A stretch of 7,151 bases of DNA from positions 1-7,151 of the forward strand of contig CANQIG010000097.1 of assembly GCA_947623765.1 (NCBI GenBank), in the 5' to 3' direction. The translations under genes were made by a program, and so were the position numbers. The notes beneath the pieces are model-generated. The model saw only the letters and a list, made by a program, of their open reading frames with translations, made no database searches and was not told where the DNA came from. Shown one piece after another: positions 5,658-7,151 of this stretch (the first letter of the stretch is position 1; every line of letters starts with the position of its first letter). Origin of the DNA: an uncultured Clostridia bacterium. Its GTDB lineage: Bacteria > Bacillota > Clostridia > Oscillospirales > Acutalibacteraceae.

Positions 5658-6095
5658 ATGGAGATCAAAAGCGAACGCGTCACGGCGGCGGAGTACATCG
5701 AATTTCTGCGCAGGACGGATCTCGGGTCGCAGTACCCGAAGGAGCGCTTCCGCGAGCGGATCGAAACGCTCGTCCGGAGCGTGCCGATCAGCGTCACCGC
5801 GCGCGACGGGGAAAAGCTCGTCGGGGTGTGCTTCGGGATCACGGATTTCGCCTACTGGCTGTTCCTCACCGATCTCGGCGTCGACCGGGACTATGTGCGG
5901 CGGGGCATCGGCACGAAGATGCTGCGCCTCGCGCACGAACTCGCGGGCGGCGAGCGCGACATCATCATTTTTGTCGACGCGCACCGCGACGCGATCCCGT
6001 TCTACAAAAAGTTCGGGATGCGGGACGCGGCCGAGATCCTCGAATACGACCGCGTGGACTGGACGCGGTTCACCGTCGGAAAGGAAGAATTTTGA
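5658..6095 (+). CDS. GNAT-family N-acetyltransferase (short type)
   Basis: A 145-residue minimal GNAT. The core reads LVGVCFGITDFAYWLFLTDLGV, then the acetyl-CoA motif VRRGIGTKM (80-88), then DIIIFVDAHRDAIPFYKKFGM (101-121), the usual strand and FY-x-KFGM element. It lacks the CYC and WCNANDR motifs of the two GNATs upstream, so it is not a third copy of that pair. An upstream in-frame ATG at 5544 would overlap the TfoX-like gene; the ATG at 5658 is preferred because GGAGGG lies 8 nt before it and the frame upstream has no GNAT sequence. The HAD gene begins 4 nt after its stop, pointing to co-transcription. GC-rich composition returns here. Substrate unknown; this short type includes acetyltransferases of small amines and of protein N-termini. 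Confidence 0.87.
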   Translation: MEIKSERVTAAEYIEFLRRTDLGSQYPKERFRERIETLVRSVPISVTARDGEKLVGVCFGITDFAYWLFLTDLGVDRDYVRRGIGTKMLRLAHELAGGERDIIIFVDAHRDAIPFYKKFGMRDAAEILEYDRVDWTRFTVGKEEF

Positions 6096-6099
6096 GCGC

Positions 6100-6774
6100 A
6101 TGATCCGTTTTGTGCTGTTGGACATCGACGACACGCTGCTGGATTTTTCCGCCTGCGCGCGGGGATCCATGCGGCTTGCGTGCGGCGAGATGGGCCTGCC
6201 GTTTTCGGAGCGCCTCGCCGCCTGCTTTTTTGAGATCAACCCGAAGCTCTGGAAGGAGATCGAGGCCGGGCGGCTGACGAAGGAACAGCTCTACGCGGTG
6301 CGCTGGGACCGCATCTTCGCGTCGGCGGGCATCTCGGGCGACGGCGTGCGGTTCGAGCACGTCTTCCACGATTTCCTCGCCGAGGCGGCGGAGCCGATCG
6401 CGGGCGCGGCCGGCCTCGTGCGGGACCTCGCGGCGAAGTACCCGCTCGGCGTCGCGAGCAACGGCTGGGCGGCGCAGCAGCGAAAGCGCCTCGAAAAGGC
6501 CGGGATGCTGCCGTATCTTTCGGAGTTTTTCTTTTCGGAGACGATCGGCGCGGCAAAGCCCGGCGCGGCGTTTTTCCGCGCGGTGTTCGACGCGCTGCCG
6601 GGCGTTTTGCCCGAGGAGATCTTCTTCCTCGGGGATTCCCTCTCGGCGGACGTCGAGGGCGGGAAGCGCTTCAACATGACGACGTGCTGGTTCGCGCCAA
6701 ACGGCGGCGCGCCCTCGCCTTTTGCGGACTACACCGTGCGCGCGCTCGACGAAGTGCGGCGCATCCTCCTGTAA
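6100..6774 (+). CDS. HAD-superfamily hydrolase, YjjG-nucleotidase-like
   Basis: A 224-residue HAD phosphatase with all four motifs. Motif I is LDIDDT (nucleophile D8, acid/base D10), motif II is VASNG (S120), motif III is the lysine of GAAKPG (K153), and motif IV is GDSLSADVEGG (D179, D184). A helical cap of the subfamily I type lies between motifs I and II (about 15-100). The overall pattern DIDDTLLDF ... SNGWAAQQRKRLEKAG ... FFSETIGAAKPGAAFF resembles the YjjG branch, whose members dephosphorylate pyrimidine nucleotides, including non-canonical ones. That substrate is inferred from similarity and not shown by the sequence. The ATG at 6100 is chosen because motif I follows at once and AAGGAAG lies about 12 nt upstream. 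It forms a likely two-gene unit with the preceding GNAT and ends before a strong hairpin. Confidence 0.88.
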   Translation: MIRFVLLDIDDTLLDFSACARGSMRLACGEMGLPFSERLAACFFEINPKLWKEIEAGRLTKEQLYAVRWDRIFASAGISGDGVRFEHVFHDFLAEAAEPIAGAAGLVRDLAAKYPLGVASNGWAAQQRKRLEKAGMLPYLSEFFFSETIGAAKPGAAFFRAVFDALPGVLPEEIFFLGDSLSADVEGGKRFNMTTCWFAPNGGAPSPFADYTVRALDEVRRILL

Positions 6775-6795
6775 AAAATTTCAGAATTTGCGGAA

Positions 6796-6829
6796 AACGG
6801 CGGCCTTCGATTGAAAAGCCGCCGTTCTT
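6796..6829 (+). terminator. Terminator after the HAD gene
   Basis: A perfect 9-bp GC-rich stem, AACGGCGGC (6796-6804) with GCCGCCGTT (6818-6826). An inner TTC/GAA pairing is possible in the 13-nt loop. It is followed by CTTATG rather than a long T run. It begins 21 bp after the stop codon and probably ends the GNAT-HAD transcript. Confidence 0.65.
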
Positions 6830-6839
6830 ATGCTATAAT
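6811..6839 (+). promoter_or_regulatory. Outward promoter overlapping the HAD terminator
   Basis: TTGAAA (6811-6816) and TATAAT (6834-6839) are exactly 17 bp apart, a good vegetative promoter. The -35 element lies in the loop of the terminator hairpin. Transcription would start near 6846 and run right into the hairpin-rich region, which contains no convincing gene within the window. Confidence 0.6.
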
Positions 6840-6849
6840 AACCGCAAGG

Positions 6850-6889
6850 CCAAGGGGCGAAGGTCGCGCCAAGGGGCGTTGCCCCTTGG
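6850..6889 (+). repeat. Direct repeat and perfect hairpin CCAAGGGGC
   Basis: CCAAGGGGCG occurs at 6850-6859 and again at 6869-6878. The second copy forms a perfect 9-bp hairpin with GCCCCTTGG (6881-6889) around GTT. It would sit at the very 5' end of any RNA from the promoter at 6811. The first copy could compete for the same GCCCCTTGG partner, giving two alternative pairings. Confidence 0.6.
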
Positions 6890-6903
6890 AACCCCTTATG
6901 GTC

Positions 6904-6925
6904 GCGCTTTTCTGAAGAAAAGCGC
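6904..6925. terminator. Second perfect hairpin, terminator-like
   Basis: GCGCTTTTC (6904-6912) pairs perfectly with GAAAAGCGC (6917-6925) around the tetraloop TGAA. It is followed by CCAAAAGACTTTATCC, with no strong T run. It could end a short RNA started near 6846 (about 80-90 nt long) or be part of a larger structured element. Confidence 0.4.
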
Positions 6926-6939
6926 CCAAAAGACTTTAT

Positions 6940-7151
6940 CCGGGCTCGACCGTGGGCGAGGCGTAGTTTCGGGCGTAGCGCTCCACCAAGGGCTTCGCCT
7001 CCGGCACGGCGACGTTTGCTCTGCGCAAGTTGGCGGAGAGCGGGAGAAAATGAATTCCCCGCACAGCACTTATGGCGCGGGAGCAAAGCACACCGGAAAC
7101 ACAGACGAAGTGAGCGAAGCGAACGACCACCGCGACGAAAGAGGCTTCGCC
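6940..7151. other. Region without a supported gene, low-complexity, runs off the window
   Basis: No open frame here shows a known family. One minus frame (7130-6936) and one plus frame starting at ATG 7050, with GGGAG just before it, are open but lack conserved features and have biased, repeat-like composition (GAAGTGAGCGAAGCGAAC). Short near-repeats are visible: GGCGTAG at 6961 and again as GGGCGTAG near 6979, and CCAAGGGCTTCGCC, which echoes the CCAAGGGGC repeat upstream. It most resembles a dispersed non-coding element of which only part is in view; that identity is inferred. Confidence 0.4.

Noticed and set aside
5532..6239. Minus-strand open frame of 235 codons opposite the short GNAT
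   Set aside because: Mirror of a well-supported GNAT gene; no ribosome-binding site or recognisable domain.

Overview
The window looks like chromosomal DNA of a GC-rich Clostridia-type Bacillota. RecA carries the clostridial-style NQLREKVG and GRALKFYSSVRLDVRK stretches. Ribosome-binding sites are GGAGG-like, promoters have TATAAT boxes with 17-bp spacers, and recX directly follows recA. Wobble positions are mostly G or C, which opens many long antisense frames that are not genes. Nothing in the sequence fixes a genus.

Layout. (1) Positions 1-578: the last 16 codons of an unknown gene, overlapping by ATGA the start of a DinB-superfamily gene. (2) 599-1080: a triplicated ~170-bp unit. Its third copy is the real 3' end and terminator hairpin of a convergent, minus-strand traX-family membrane protein gene (972-1745). 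The other two copies are decayed, frameshifted duplicates of that end. (3) 1746-1942: a divergent control region with a near-consensus promoter for traX, a good sigma-A-type promoter for recA, and a LexA-like half-conserved palindrome upstream of the recA promoter. (4) 1943-3729: recA and recX, separated by 5 bp, the homologous recombination and SOS core. (5) 3818-6774: an accessory run on the plus strand. It holds two paralogous GNAT acetyltransferases, a stand-alone TfoX N-terminal-domain protein, a third unrelated GNAT, and a HAD phosphatase resembling the YjjG nucleotidases. The second GNAT and the TfoX-like gene are visibly poorer in GC than their neighbours. (6) 6775-7151: no convincing gene. 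It holds the HAD terminator, an overlapping outward-facing promoter, two perfect hairpins and a low-complexity tail that runs off the window.

Functional links. Only recA-recX is a clearly established functional unit: RecX modulates RecA filaments. GNAT3 and the HAD gene are 4 bp apart and probably co-transcribed. The remaining neighbours look like a loose series of small housekeeping or detoxification-type enzymes rather than one pathway. I found no strong case for a new multi-gene system. The features most worth following up are the mosaic triplicated traX end, the GNAT paralogue pair with shared CYC and WCNANDR motifs, and the promoter-plus-hairpin block at the right edge.
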